DNA of 64,000 nt from Candidatus Bathyarchaeia archaeon (GCA_038728085.1 JAVYUU010000003.1:124001-188000); one strand, 5' to 3'; shown: positions 14,978-24,305, numbered from the stretch's first letter. Program-made: numbers and translations. The notes: generated by a model from the sequence alone, not told the origin.

Positions 14978-16528
14978 ATGTCCACTAGAAGCCCCTGGGA
15001 TATAATTACAAGCCGTGAGATGCGAGCTTTAGAGTTGAACGCTGAGTATTTTGGGATCTCCCAGCTTCAACTCATGGAAAATGCTGGGCGAAGTGTAGCG
15101 CAAGAAATAGCCTCAAGGTTTACACCCGATAAGAGAGTTGTGGTTTTTTGTGGTTTGGGCGGTAATGGTGGAGATGGTTTTGTGGCGGCGAGACATTTGG
15201 CGGCCATGGGCTTTAAGGTGACGGTTATTCTTGCAGGAAAGGCAAGCGAAATTTCTCATAGAGCAGCCTTTGAAAACTGGAAAGCATTGCAATTTCTGAG
15301 GGAAAACGTCACCATTTACGAGGTTTACGATGATTCGCTCATGCCGGAAATAAATGCGGATGTGATTGTGGACGCTCTTCTTGGAACGGGAACAAAGGGC
15401 ATGCTTAGGCCGCCAATAAAACAGCTTGTTGAGAAGATAAACGCCTTGAACGCCTTTAAAGTGGCGGTGGATGTGCCGACTGGGATAGACTCCGACACCG
15501 GTGAAGTTTTGGGGGTGGCTGTAAAAGCCAACCTGACAGTAACCTTCTATAAAAACAAAGCGGGGCTGGAAAAAGCCGGAGAATATGCGGGCGAGGTGAT
15601 TATTAGAGACATTGGGTTGCCGGCGGAGCTTGAATGCTATGCTGGACCGGGAGACGTCAAACTTGTGGTAAAGGATCGTGTTCCAGAATCCCGCAAGGGA
15701 GACTTCGGAAGGTTGCTTGTGGTTGGGGGGAGCGAAACTTTTTCCGGTGCTCCAGCCTTAGTGGCACTTGCCGCACTGAGAACGGGTGTTGATTTGGCTT
15801 ATGTTGCCGCGCCACGGAAAACGGCTTATGCGATTTCAGCCATGTCGCCCGACTTAATCACTATAAAGCTTGATGGGGAACACTTGAACACTGGCAACAT
15901 CCCAACCTTAAAAACCTATATTGAAAAAGCAGACGCCATTGTTATGGGTCCAGGACTGGGGCTTCACACCGAGACAATGGATGCTGTTAAAGCCTTGATC
16001 GATAGTGTAGAGGAGGCTGGCAAACCCCTTTTGCTGGATGCAGATGGCTTAAAGGCTTTCGCGGCTTTCAAAAGGAAGCTAAACATGCCCGCAGTTTTAA
16101 CGCCCCATGCTGGAGAATATATGATACTAACTGGGAAAACGTTGCCGAAAAACCTTAGAGAAAAAGCCCTAGAAACCCAAAGGACTGCCGCCGAGCTGGG
16201 CGCCGTGATCCTCCTTAAGGGCCCAGTTGACGTTATCGCTGACGAAAAGAGATTCAAGCTTAATTTCACAGGAAACCCAGGGATGACTGTCGGCGGAACT
16301 GGCGATGTGCTTTCAGGAATTATTGGGGCCTTTTTGGCACAAGGCTCGGATCCCTTTGAGGCCGCCGTCGCCGGAGCTTTTGTTAATGGTGCTGCTGGAG
16401 ACTTCGCCGTCTCAGAGAAGGGGTATCACATTATAGCCTCTGACCTTTTAGAGTGGATTCCCAAGGTTTTAGATGATCCCATGAGTCATGCAAAGGTGCA
16501 AAAGGCAAGTGCAGCAAAAATCGCTTAA
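14978..16528 (+). CDS. nnr: bifunctional NAD(P)H-hydrate epimerase / ADP-dependent NAD(P)H-hydrate dehydratase
   Basis: About 516 residues from the ATG at 14978, which has GGTTTGGAG upstream; the longer frame would add 30 non-conserved residues. The N-terminal half is the epimerase domain with the glycine-rich GLGGNGGDGFVAARHL. The C-terminal half is the ribokinase-like dehydratase with GPGLG and GGTGDVLSGIIGAFLA. Together they repair hydrated NAD(P)H. The 3' end overlaps tsr3 by about 40 bases in another frame. Confidence 0.93.
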   Translation: MSTRSPWDIITSREMRALELNAEYFGISQLQLMENAGRSVAQEIASRFTPDKRVVVFCGLGGNGGDGFVAARHLAAMGFKVTVILAGKASEISHRAAFENWKALQFLRENVTIYEVYDDSLMPEINADVIVDALLGTGTKGMLRPPIKQLVEKINALNAFKVAVDVPTGIDSDTGEVLGVAVKANLTVTFYKNKAGLEKAGEYAGEVIIRDIGLPAELECYAGPGDVKLVVKDRVPESRKGDFGRLLVVGGSETFSGAPALVALAALRTGVDLAYVAAPRKTAYAISAMSPDLITIKLDGEHLNTGNIPTLKTYIEKADAIVMGPGLGLHTETMDAVKALIDSVEEAGKPLLLDADGLKAFAAFKRKLNMPAVLTPHAGEYMILTGKTLPKNLREKALETQRTAAELGAVILLKGPVDVIADEKRFKLNFTGNPGMTVGGTGDVLSGIIGAFLAQGSDPFEAAVAGAFVNGAAGDFAVSEKGYHIIASDLLEWIPKVLDDPMSHAKVQKASAAKIA

Positions 16529-17060
16529 AATAGTCGTTTATCACGCTGGACAATGCGACCCCAAAAAATGTACAGCCTTAAAGCTCAAACGCCATGGCCT
16601 TGTCCGCTTGGTGCGCCAAATTAAACTATTACCAAAGGGCGCTGTGATCTTGAATCCCTTTTCTAAGATTGCCTTTTCACCCGCTGATAAAGAACGCATA
16701 GAGAAGTGTGGTTTAGCCGCCTTAGACTTTAGTTGGGAACACGCCGAAAAACCGCTGATGAAAAACGTTAGGGGGGCTTCCAGATGCCTACCATATTTGA
16801 TAGCCGGAAACCCCGTCAACTTTGGTTGCCCAACAAAACTAAGCACCGTTGAGGCTTTGGCGGCAGCCCTCTACATAGCTGGATTTAAGGAGGACGCCTA
16901 TAGACTGTTAGCCATATTCAAGTGGGGACACACGTTCATCGAACTAAACAGGGAGATGCTTGAAGAATACGCAAGGGCGAAGAACAGCCGTGAAGTCATA
17001 GAAAAACAGAAAAAATTTTTGAGCCAGCATGAGATAAAAACTCCAAAAACCGTTGAATAA
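16488..17060 (+). CDS. Tsr3-type 16S/18S rRNA aminocarboxypropyltransferase
   Basis: A 190-residue protein of the Tsr3 (DUF367) family, which transfers an aminocarboxypropyl group from SAM to a pseudouridine derivative in the small-subunit rRNA. The opening HAGQCDPKKCTALKL, the AEKPLMKNVRGASRCLPYL loop and the FKWGHTFIELN segment near the C-terminus are family signatures. The first ATG lies inside nnr; a GTG at 16509 is an alternative start. Confidence 0.88.
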   Translation: MQRCKRQVQQKSLKIVVYHAGQCDPKKCTALKLKRHGLVRLVRQIKLLPKGAVILNPFSKIAFSPADKERIEKCGLAALDFSWEHAEKPLMKNVRGASRCLPYLIAGNPVNFGCPTKLSTVEALAAALYIAGFKEDAYRLLAIFKWGHTFIELNREMLEEYARAKNSREVIEKQKKFLSQHEIKTPKTVE

Positions 17061-17061
17061 A

Positions 17062-17685
17062 ATGGAGCCCGTAATGGATTTACCCATATTCATAGCTTCC
17101 GTAGTCTTGATTTCCCTATCGGGTGTAATGGCACCCGGGCCAGTTTTTGCGGTGACTGTTGCAAAGGGTTATGAAAGTAAGAAAGCTGGGGCTTTGATAG
17201 CCCTCGGCCATGGGGTAATAGAATTTCCTTTAATCTTCCTCTTGTATCTTGGGCTTTCAGAGTTCTTCCGCTCTGTTCATGTCCAAAAAACGATCAGCTT
17301 CGTGGGAGGTATAGTTCTCATTTTCTTAGGTTTCCAAATGTTTAGGAACCGTGGAAAAATCGGTTTAAAACCACAGTCCTCGGGGTACACCTCCCTTGTC
17401 GCAGGTTTTATCGCGACGACTGCGAATCCCTATTTTTTCCTCTGGTGGGCAACTGTTGGCGCAACCCTAGTCCTTAATGCTTCGATGTTTGGCTATCTGG
17501 GCATTGTCCTGTTTGCCGTTGTCCACTGGTCTTGTGATCTAGTATGGGACACTTTTGTATCTATAACGGTCTTCAAGTCGCGACGTTTATGGACCCAGAA
17601 AGTTTTTGACGTAATATTCGCGTTTTGTTTTGCAGTTTTGGCAGTTTTCGGCGTGTGGTTTATAGCTTCAGCCCTTCTATGGTAG
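17062..17685 (+). CDS. LysE family amino-acid exporter
   Basis: About 207 residues with six hydrophobic segments and the LysE signature APGPVFAVTVAKG near the N-terminus, followed by GHGVIEFPL. The family exports amino acids such as lysine, homoserine or threonine; the substrate cannot be read from sequence. A TTG three codons upstream overlaps the tsr3 stop and could also serve as the start. The 3' end overlaps the convergent serine hydrolase by nine bases. Confidence 0.87.
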   Translation: MEPVMDLPIFIASVVLISLSGVMAPGPVFAVTVAKGYESKKAGALIALGHGVIEFPLIFLLYLGLSEFFRSVHVQKTISFVGGIVLIFLGFQMFRNRGKIGLKPQSSGYTSLVAGFIATTANPYFFLWWATVGATLVLNASMFGYLGIVLFAVVHWSCDLVWDTFVSITVFKSRRLWTQKVFDVIFAFCFAVLAVFGVWFIASALLW

Positions 17686-19053
17686 ACCGCTCACTTTCTT
17701 GAACCTATAGCGCTCATAAATTAGCTCGACACTGTTGTTTTCAATTATGAACTCTACTGGAAGCTTTCCGCCCGCTTGGAATGCATAAAATTTTTTCACG
17801 TTGCCTTCAAGGTTTTCTGGAATCAGCGGAATCACCATATCCACGTACTTGTCACAAATTTCTATTTGGAGGAGACCTCCCTTGGCCACAACTTTCGCGT
17901 CCATTGTCCCCTTATAGGTTTCGTATATCCCGGTAAGCTGCTCGTACGTGCTTTCAACCTTTACGAATGGAAGTTTCTCCGGGTCTTCTCCCACCAGCAT
18001 GACGAGAGCATAGAGGCCCATCTGAGACATAGGATAGCCGCTTCCATTAGCCAATAGGACGACTCCAACCTTCTTCTCCGGAATATAGCCCATATAAGCC
18101 GTGTAGACAAGCACCGAACCCCCGTGGCCCACCAGTTTGTACCCGAAAAAGTTTGGAATTATGCTCAGCCCATAGCCGTAGGATTCACCGCCAAAAATCT
18201 GTAGAGGAAGCTTAACCCTTGGTTTTTCCATCTCCTCAATGGAATCTGGAGATGCTATCACGTGGTCGTTGTACTTTCCACGGTTAAGGTACATGATTAT
18301 GTAATGCGCTAGGTCGATTGCGTTGCTTATGAGACCACCATCGGCGTATATGCCGTAGGGATGCCTAGATTTCATGCATTCTCCATTTCTGGTGATAATG
18401 TATGGAGTTGCTACGTCGGCATCAGCATCCACCTCTTTCTTTTGGAAGAAGCTTCGGTTCATCCCTAGGGGTTTGAGAATATTCTCTCTTACATACCTGT
18501 CGTAGCTTATGCCAGAAACCTTTTCAATGATGTGGCCCAATATGACGTAGCCCTCGTTAAGGTAGAACCACCTCTCTCCAGGTTTGGAAAAAGCCCACTG
18601 GTTTGCCTCTCGCATAAAGGTGATCAGGTCTTCAGAGGTCGCTATTGGAACCCATTTACCACCAGCCCCGACAACATAGCGAATCAAGGCTTCTGCATAG
18701 GCTAAAGCGGGTATACCCGAAGCGTGGCAGAGCAGGTGCCACACCTTCACTGGTTCACCTTTCCACTCTAGGTTTAGCGAGACATACTTGCTGACTGGAT
18801 CATCAAGACTCAATTTTCCCTTTTCAACCAGCTGCATTATTGACAGGGCTGTGAAGGATTTTGTAACCGAGCCTACGCCATAAAGGGTTTGCGGGGTTGC
18901 TCTCAAACCATACTCGAGGTCTCTGAAACAGAAGCCCCTGCTATAAGCTAGTTCTCCATCTTTTACTACTGCAACGCTTAGACCTGGAAGGTGGGTTTTT
19001 GATATTTTCTCAAAGACAAAACTTTCAAATTTTCCATAGTCCACAAAGCTCAC
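17677..19053 (-). CDS. serine hydrolase of the class C beta-lactamase / penicillin-binding fold
   Basis: 458 residues. The catalytic SVTK is at residues 62-65, the YLN motif at 164-166 and the HGG motif at 310-312, all three expected elements. A C-terminal beta-rich domain of about 100 residues follows, as in Pab87-like and esterase-like members. No signal peptide is visible, so it probably acts in the cytoplasm on a peptide or ester. It should not be read as antibiotic resistance. Confidence 0.88.
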   Translation of the reverse strand: MSFVDYGKFESFVFEKISKTHLPGLSVAVVKDGELAYSRGFCFRDLEYGLRATPQTLYGVGSVTKSFTALSIMQLVEKGKLSLDDPVSKYVSLNLEWKGEPVKVWHLLCHASGIPALAYAEALIRYVVGAGGKWVPIATSEDLITFMREANQWAFSKPGERWFYLNEGYVILGHIIEKVSGISYDRYVRENILKPLGMNRSFFQKKEVDADADVATPYIITRNGECMKSRHPYGIYADGGLISNAIDLAHYIIMYLNRGKYNDHVIASPDSIEEMEKPRVKLPLQIFGGESYGYGLSIIPNFFGYKLVGHGGSVLVYTAYMGYIPEKKVGVVLLANGSGYPMSQMGLYALVMLVGEDPEKLPFVKVESTYEQLTGIYETYKGTMDAKVVAKGGLLQIEICDKYVDMVIPLIPENLEGNVKKFYAFQAGGKLPVEFIIENNSVELIYERYRFKKVSGLP

Positions 19054-19132
19054 CCCTTCTACTGTCAGGTTTTTGTCTAATAAGTTTAAACTTTAAAGGT
19101 TGAGGCTTCAAAACTTTAAACGGGTGCTGGGC

Positions 19133-19711
19133 ATGGACGAGGAGATTTGTGAATTTCAAGTTGGCAAGGCGAAAGTCTGCATTGTCCAAGGTGACATAAC
19201 TGAGATGGATACTGATGCTATTGTTAACGCGGCAAACCCCTCCCTCATGGGAGGCGGAGGCGTGGATGGAGCTATTCACCGCAAGGGTGGACCGAAAATC
19301 CTTGAAGAATGCAAGAGAATAAGGGCAACCGAATATCCCAACGGACTTCCAACAGGAAAGGCGGTTATCACCACAGGGGGCAATCTCAAGGCTAGATATG
19401 TCATCCATACTGTTGGACCGATTTGGCGGGGTGGAGACCATGGTGAACCGGAGCTTCTAGCCGAAGCCTATTGCAACTCCCTGAAGCTAGCAGTTTCCAG
19501 AGGACTAAAAACTATATCCTTTCCATCGATTAGCACGGGGGCTTATGGCTACCCGATAGAGAAGGCGTGCAGAGTAGCCCTAACAACAGTTAAGGAGTTT
19601 CTGGAAAGGGAAAACCAACTCGAGAAAGTTGTGCTTGTCCTATTCAGCAAACGTGACTTTGAAATTTACAAGGAAGCTGCAAAAGAAATTTTGGGAAAGG
19701 CTAATATCTAA
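19133..19711 (+). CDS. macrodomain ADP-ribose hydrolase
   Basis: About 192 residues from the ATG at 19133. The macrodomain motifs are clear: DAIVNAANPSLMGGGGVDGAIH near the N-terminus and FPSISTGAYGYPIEKA in the second half. Such proteins bind ADP-ribose and remove it from proteins or hydrolyse O-acetyl-ADP-ribose. A TTG 33 bases upstream is an alternative start. The 3' end overlaps a small gene on the other strand by 11 bases. Confidence 0.92.
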   Translation: MDEEICEFQVGKAKVCIVQGDITEMDTDAIVNAANPSLMGGGGVDGAIHRKGGPKILEECKRIRATEYPNGLPTGKAVITTGGNLKARYVIHTVGPIWRGGDHGEPELLAEAYCNSLKLAVSRGLKTISFPSISTGAYGYPIEKACRVALTTVKEFLERENQLEKVVLVLFSKRDFEIYKEAAKEILGKANI

Positions 19712-19865
19712 TGTAGACTTTACCTCCAAGCTCTTCAACGCTTAACTTGAGCTTTTCCAAAATCCGTTTCATTTTATCATTAACAGTTTCCTGCCATCCC
19801 TTTGGACCGCTTGGAATTCGCACCTCTATAATGCAGTAGTATTGCTCTCCCAAGGGGCTCGTCAA
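19701..19865 (-). CDS. 54-residue hypothetical protein
   Basis: A TTG-started frame immediately preceded by GTGAGGG, with an in-frame TGA two codons up that fixes this as the furthest possible start. A TATA-like ATTTAAG about 30 bases upstream suggests a very short leader. The product has a strand (YYCIIEVRIP), a PKGWQ turn and a long amphipathic helix. Codon use resembles its neighbours. The function is unknown. Confidence 0.5.
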   Translation of the reverse strand: MTSPLGEQYYCIIEVRIPSGPKGWQETVNDKMKRILEKLKLSVEELGGKVYIRY

Positions 19866-19966
19866 CCCTCACATGCATAGTCCGGGGTTGAGAACTTAAA
19901 TCATGCGAATTTTAGGTATGAATCAGACGTATTCTAATGTCAGATTCCGAAAAAGTACAAGCGCTG

Positions 19967-20578
19967 TTAGTCGAGATCAAGAATTAAACATGGAATTAAA
20001 CTCATGTACAATGGATCGTTGACATCACTTTTAACCAAAAGGGGATCAACATATGCAACTAGAGTTTTTCCATAGGCATCCGTTTTAATTCTCCAAAAGC
20101 GTTTCAAGTCCTTTTCGGCAAGCTTCCTCCTGCCTTCCATGTCGGATTTAGCTGCGAGTTCTATGGATTTTAGGTAGAAGTCCGTGATGGAGTAATTCAC
20201 TAGCCTAATGTTGAACTTCAAATCCTTGTCACTGAGCTTCTCCGAGGTTTTTAGACTGGCAATCACAGCGTTTCCGAAATCATTTAGGCTTTGTTCTTTT
20301 AAAACGATCAAGGGGCAGATGAAGCGGGAGGCTTGGAAAAGTGAATCTAAAATTGGGTTATCCTCTATTTTTGGCAGAGTTAAAAGCTTCTTCCACTTTA
20401 GGTCAAGTTGCAAAGTCTCCGAAACTCCAAGTTCTCTATACCTAAACTTTCTTTTAAGCCATTCAAACTCCGCCTTGGGGGAGATAGCCCTCGAAAAGTA
20501 GACCACTCCCCTAAGGTTCTTAACGAGGTAGAGGTGCAAAGGCTCTGGATAGTCCACAAAATACTCTTGCGTTTTCAA
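19967..20578 (-). CDS. hypothetical protein, cotranscribed with the TtuA-like gene
   Basis: A 203-residue soluble protein with no recognised motif. It is helical and rich in Lys and Leu, with an aromatic N-terminus (EYFVDYPEPLHLYL). It overlaps the upstream TtuA-like gene by four bases (ATGA-type junction), so translation is coupled and a link to tRNA thiolation is possible. No signal peptide, membrane helix or Cys cluster is present. Confidence 0.65.
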   Translation of the reverse strand: MKTQEYFVDYPEPLHLYLVKNLRGVVYFSRAISPKAEFEWLKRKFRYRELGVSETLQLDLKWKKLLTLPKIEDNPILDSLFQASRFICPLIVLKEQSLNDFGNAVIASLKTSEKLSDKDLKFNIRLVNYSITDFYLKSIELAAKSDMEGRRKLAEKDLKRFWRIKTDAYGKTLVAYVDPLLVKSDVNDPLYMSLIPCLILDLD

Positions 20579-21510
20579 AGTTTAAGTTTTATCGGTTCTT
20601 TTACAAGGCTTATGCGCTTGCAAAAGGCGCAAATTTCACCTGAAGATGGAAAACCACAGACTTTACATCTGCCAAGTGATGGCGTTTTCAGCTTAAGACC
20701 TTCAAGTAGGGGTATGAGTTCTAGAAACCTGTTTAAAAGCTGATGTTTAAAGTACGGGTTGTACTTAGATATGGTTTCCAGAATTTCTGTTCTCTTCCGC
20801 ACCCCAGTCCTCTTAGAAAAGGGGCAATCAATCTCTCTGAAGGGTATATCCTCAAACAAGCAGTAGAGGAGATTCTCGTTTTCTGGACTGCGGATAAGCG
20901 GCTTAACTTTTGAAGCCATACCCTCAGCGAGGGGCGGCAGAACCGGTTTAAGTCTGACAAACTGCTCCCATCGTCCATATATAAAGTTGTTGAGCATCAC
21001 GCCGACAACATCTTCAAGGTTATGTCCCGTTGCAAGCACTTGAACTTGAGCTTTCACTGCCATTTCTTCGAAAACTCGCCGCTTTATGGTGCCACAAACC
21101 GAACATAGCTTCTTCTTAAAGGATGTTTTCCTGAAATCATCTATTCTGATGCCTAATTCTTTATAAAGGTCGAAGACTTGCAATTCCACGTCCAACATGT
21201 CAGCCAGTTTCTCAACTTTTGCCTGGCAGTGTCCTGAATACTCAGGTATTCCTAGGTTTATGTGCAACGCCACAAGCTTAGTCTCCGGAAAAGCCCTTCG
21301 AAGGGCGTGGAGAAGCGCAGCGCTATCTTTGCCACCTGAAACCGCCACGCCCACTACGTTGTTCTCACGGAACATTTTGAATTCCTCCACAGTTTTCCTA
21401 ATCCGGTTAACGTAAAATTCAATGAAACACTTGGAACACAAATTCATTCTGGCATATGGAATTTGCACCTCAGTTTTCGCTGAGCGGCACTTTCCGCAAA
21501 TTAGGGGCAT
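20575..21510 (-). CDS. TtuA/Ncs6-family tRNA thiolation enzyme
   Basis: 311 residues. An N-terminal zinc finger (CGKC and CSKC) precedes the PP-loop SGGKDSAALL near residue 59. The pair CSVC near 137-140, with a later Cys in the DCPFSKR segment, corresponds to the iron-sulphur site of TtuA. A C-terminal zinc finger (CKVC and CAFC) closes the protein. Members thiolate U34 or U54 of tRNA using a ubiquitin-like sulphur carrier; the MoaD-like protein at 29.97 kb is a possible carrier. It is divergent from the cPGS-like gene. Confidence 0.88.
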   Translation of the reverse strand: MPLICGKCRSAKTEVQIPYARMNLCSKCFIEFYVNRIRKTVEEFKMFRENNVVGVAVSGGKDSAALLHALRRAFPETKLVALHINLGIPEYSGHCQAKVEKLADMLDVELQVFDLYKELGIRIDDFRKTSFKKKLCSVCGTIKRRVFEEMAVKAQVQVLATGHNLEDVVGVMLNNFIYGRWEQFVRLKPVLPPLAEGMASKVKPLIRSPENENLLYCLFEDIPFREIDCPFSKRTGVRKRTEILETISKYNPYFKHQLLNRFLELIPLLEGLKLKTPSLGRCKVCGFPSSGEICAFCKRISLVKEPIKLKL

Positions 21511-21546
21511 AGTTGCATCAACCCCTCAATGTTGCATCGCTGATAA

Positions 21547-21566
21547 AAGCGTTTAGTTCAACGCTT
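21547..21566. promoter_or_regulatory. AAGCGTT-N6-AACGCTT inverted repeat between divergent genes
   Basis: A perfect 7-bp inverted repeat with a six-base spacer in the 140-base space between the TtuA-like gene and the cPGS-like gene. It lies next to the TATA-like CTTTTATC element of the leftward gene, about 35 bases from its ATG. The position fits an operator; no regulator is known. Confidence 0.35.
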
Positions 21567-21650
21567 AAACGAATTTCAGCCCAAAATGGTTTTATAGATT
21601 CAAACCAATACTCTAAACCTCTGAGTTCAAAGTTAAATGGAAGTTTGATT

Positions 21651-23015
21651 ATGTCTCAGGACAATTTGTTATTCTCTAGGAGACGAAAGCGTGTAATCAT
21701 AATGGGGGCCGCTGGCAGAGACTTTCACAACTTTAACGTCTACTTTAGGGATAACGACGCATACGAAGTTGTAGCCTTCACGGCTACGCAGATACCGGGA
21801 ATAGAGGGAAGAATCTATCCTCCGGAACTTGCAGGCAAAAATTATCCAAACGGCATACCCATATACCCTGAAGAAGACCTGGAGAGGCTGATAAGGGAAT
21901 ACGATGTTGACGAAGTTGTTTTTGCTTACAGTGATGTTTCCCACGAATACGTCATGCATAGGGCGTCCATTGCACTGGCAAATGGTGCAGACTTCAGGTT
22001 AATGGGACCGAAAACAACAATGTTGAAAGCCAACGTTCCCGTGGTGTCCGTTGGAGCTGTTAGGACGGGTTGTGGAAAAAGCCAAACCTCCAGACGCATC
22101 GCAAAAATATTGAAGGACAAGGGCTTAAACGTCGTCGTGGTCCGGCATCCAATGCCCTACGGAGACTTGCGAAAGCAGATTTGCCAACGCTTCGCAACCC
22201 ATGAGGATCTGGACAAGTATAATTGCACAATAGAGGAAAGGGAAGAGTTTGAACCCCACTTGGAAAATGGTGTAATTGTTTATGCTGGTGTTGATTACGA
22301 GAAGATCCTCAGAGAAGCAGAGAAAGAAGCAGACGTAATAGTTTGGGATGGAGGAAACAACGACATACCCTTCTACAAGCCAGACCTGCACATAGTCGTT
22401 GCTGACCCCCATAGAGCCGGGCATGAACTGGCATATCATCCCGGAGAAACCAACCTCAGAATGGCAAACATCGTAATAATAAACAAAGTGGACACGGCAG
22501 ACCCAGAAGACGTCAACCGCGTTAAAGAGAACATCAGAAAAGCAAACCCAAAAGCCCTTATTCTTGAGGCTGCATCGCCAATAACCGCCGACAAACCAGA
22601 GCTAATTAAAGGGAAACGTGTCCTAGTAATCGAAGATGGACCCACGCTGACCCATGGAGAAATGCCTTATGGCGCCGCAACAATTTTAGCCAAACAGCTT
22701 GGAGCCAGCGAGCTCGTTGACCCGAGACCCTACGCCGTTGGATCCATAAAAGAGGCTTATGAGGGATACCCCCACCTTGGCTCCGTGCTTCCAGCCCTCG
22801 GCTACGGCGAAAAACAAATCGCAGAACTTAACGAGACAATTGCCCGCACGCCATGCGACGTGGTTGTTATAGGGACACCTGTCGATTTAAGAAGACTCAT
22901 AACCATAAACAAACCAACAGTCATGGTGAGGTATGAACTCAAAGTTTTAGGTCCCGTGTCCCTAGAGCAAGTTCTAGAAGACTTCCTTCAGAAGGCTTAC
23001 AAACATGAACGGTGA
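21651..23015 (+). CDS. cyclic 2,3-diphosphoglycerate synthetase-like GTPase (COG2403)
   Basis: About 454 residues from the ATG at 21651. An N-terminal Rossmann-like domain (IIMGAAGRDFHNFN near 16-29) is followed by a P-loop domain with GAVRTGCGKS near 135-144 and a later NKVD, as in G3E GTPases. The family includes the cPGS of Methanothermus, which makes the thermolyte cyclic 2,3-bisphosphoglycerate, but most archaeal homologues have no tested function. The 3' end overlaps the next gene by 11 bases. Confidence 0.8.
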   Translation: MSQDNLLFSRRRKRVIIMGAAGRDFHNFNVYFRDNDAYEVVAFTATQIPGIEGRIYPPELAGKNYPNGIPIYPEEDLERLIREYDVDEVVFAYSDVSHEYVMHRASIALANGADFRLMGPKTTMLKANVPVVSVGAVRTGCGKSQTSRRIAKILKDKGLNVVVVRHPMPYGDLRKQICQRFATHEDLDKYNCTIEEREEFEPHLENGVIVYAGVDYEKILREAEKEADVIVWDGGNNDIPFYKPDLHIVVADPHRAGHELAYHPGETNLRMANIVIINKVDTADPEDVNRVKENIRKANPKALILEAASPITADKPELIKGKRVLVIEDGPTLTHGEMPYGAATILAKQLGASELVDPRPYAVGSIKEAYEGYPHLGSVLPALGYGEKQIAELNETIARTPCDVVVIGTPVDLRRLITINKPTVMVRYELKVLGPVSLEQVLEDFLQKAYKHER

Positions 23016-23388
23016 AGGGGCAGAAATTTCCAGGATAAAAATAAGATTCACAATCGAGGGCTTAGGTGAAGCTGAGGGCGAGCTTGTCCGCCATCTAGCC
23101 CCAAGAACCGTAGACATGATTGTCCGGAAGCTTCCATTTGAAGGGAGGGCGGCTCTATGGGGAGAAGAAGTCTATTTCGAGATTCCGGTTAAGATGGGCG
23201 AGGAAAAAGCCAAAAGAACCGTTGAAAGGGGCACAATAGCCTTTTGGCCCATGGGAAGCGCCCTCTGCATATTCTATGGGGAAACTCAACCATATAGTTC
23301 GGTAAACGTTTTGGGAAGAATAACGAAAAACCTTGAAATTTTCAGTAAGGTGAAAAGTGGCGCCGTAATCAAGGTGGAAAAACTATAG
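23005..23388 (+). CDS. cyclophilin-like fold protein (COG2164)
   Basis: A 127-residue protein of the small archaeal family with a cyclophilin-like beta barrel. The segments RHLAPRTVDMIVRKLPFEGRA and ALCIFYGETQPYS are typical. No peptidyl-prolyl isomerase activity can be assumed. The start overlaps the cPGS-like gene, so the two are cotranslated. It converges on the next gene with a six-base overlap. Confidence 0.78.
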   Translation: MNGEGAEISRIKIRFTIEGLGEAEGELVRHLAPRTVDMIVRKLPFEGRAALWGEEVYFEIPVKMGEEKAKRTVERGTIAFWPMGSALCIFYGETQPYSSVNVLGRITKNLEIFSKVKSGAVIKVEKL

Positions 23389-23874
23389 GTAAACGCTTTC
23401 GCTCCAACTTTTGAGGAGCCTTTCACATTCCTCTTTTACTTCACGCTTCCTGGTCTTGTTTCTCAGAGTTTTAATGAATTCTATACGTTTTTCCACAGAG
23501 CGCCTTTCGGCTTCCCCGCCATAATACATTTTGCTCTCAATGTATTCCTTCATGTGGTTTGCTTTTTGTATGAATAGACTTGCGGCGTCAATGGGGTTGG
23601 CTACGGCGTATTTGTTTGCCCATATTACCGCTTCTGATTCGCGAAGCTGTGTGAAACCGTCAATCTCAATTATTCCTCGAATATAGGTTCTTAGAAAGTC
23701 ATAGTAGCCCGCGGTTTTAACAAGTTTGAGGGCTTCTCTAACCTTTTGTTTAAATTCGGGGCTTCCCTTAACCCTTAAACGGTGCTTATAACCTTCTCTG
23801 GTAAGCTTTTCCGCTTCTTTAATTTCTTCTTCTGTACAGATCCTCTCGGGATAAGGCAAGCAGGCTCGCCCCAA
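23383..23874 (-). CDS. hypothetical helical protein
   Basis: A 163-residue, highly charged helical protein with no signal peptide or known motif. It begins MGRACLPYPERICTEEE and continues with long Lys/Glu/Arg helices. It follows rps25e after 20 bases on the same strand, so it is probably in the same transcript and may act in translation or RNA metabolism. It looks like a conserved archaeal gene, but I cannot name the family. Confidence 0.65.
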   Translation of the reverse strand: MGRACLPYPERICTEEEIKEAEKLTREGYKHRLRVKGSPEFKQKVREALKLVKTAGYYDFLRTYIRGIIEIDGFTQLRESEAVIWANKYAVANPIDAASLFIQKANHMKEYIESKMYYGGEAERRSVEKRIEFIKTLRNKTRKREVKEECERLLKSWSESVYL

Positions 23875-23894
23875 AATGGGATGTGTAAAGATTG

Positions 23895-24224
23895 TTAATC
23901 CACAGCCTTGTATATTTTGATGTCATGGTTTCCGGAGACCAGTTGGACCAAACCATCATTTTCAAGTCGTTCGAGCAAGTCTTTTGCGGCGCTTATCCTA
24001 ATGTTAAAACGGGATGCGACGGCATAGGGTGTTAAAACCCGCATTTTTCTTAGTTCTTCCAACATTTTGCCGCCTTTAATGTCTGGAACCAATATTCCAG
24101 CCATCTTTTTCTCTTTCGGAGCTGCTTTTTCCTTCTCTTTTTCCTTTTTCTTTTTCTCCTCCTCGCTTTTTCGCATTTGCATGCGTTCCATTTGTTTTAG
24201 TGATAGCTTCTTTTTTCCACCCAC
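23895..24224 (-). CDS. rps25e: 30S ribosomal protein S25e
   Basis: A 109-residue protein. The first 50 residues are a Lys/Glu-rich extension, and the rest is the winged-helix S25e domain (VLTPYAVASRFNIRISAAKDLLERLENDGLV). S25e occurs in eukaryotes and a subset of archaea, mostly TACK lineages, so it helps place the organism. Confidence 0.92.
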   Translation of the reverse strand: MGGKKKLSLKQMERMQMRKSEEEKKKKEKEKEKAAPKEKKMAGILVPDIKGGKMLEELRKMRVLTPYAVASRFNIRISAAKDLLERLENDGLVQLVSGNHDIKIYKAVD

Positions 24225-24305
24225 AGCTTGACACCCTGGTTTTTAGAATATTCGCTCCGCGCCTTATATCTATTACTAAAAATTGTGAAAAAGAGGGGTT
24301 TTGGG

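Noticed and set aside
17677-19053. Beta-lactamase-fold protein read as an antibiotic-resistance enzyme
   Set aside because: Archaea lack the target wall polymer, and the motifs equally fit peptidases and esterases of the same fold.
19025-19441. A 138-residue frame antisense to the macrodomain gene
   Set aside because: It mirrors a clearly coding gene and has no ribosome site or family motif.
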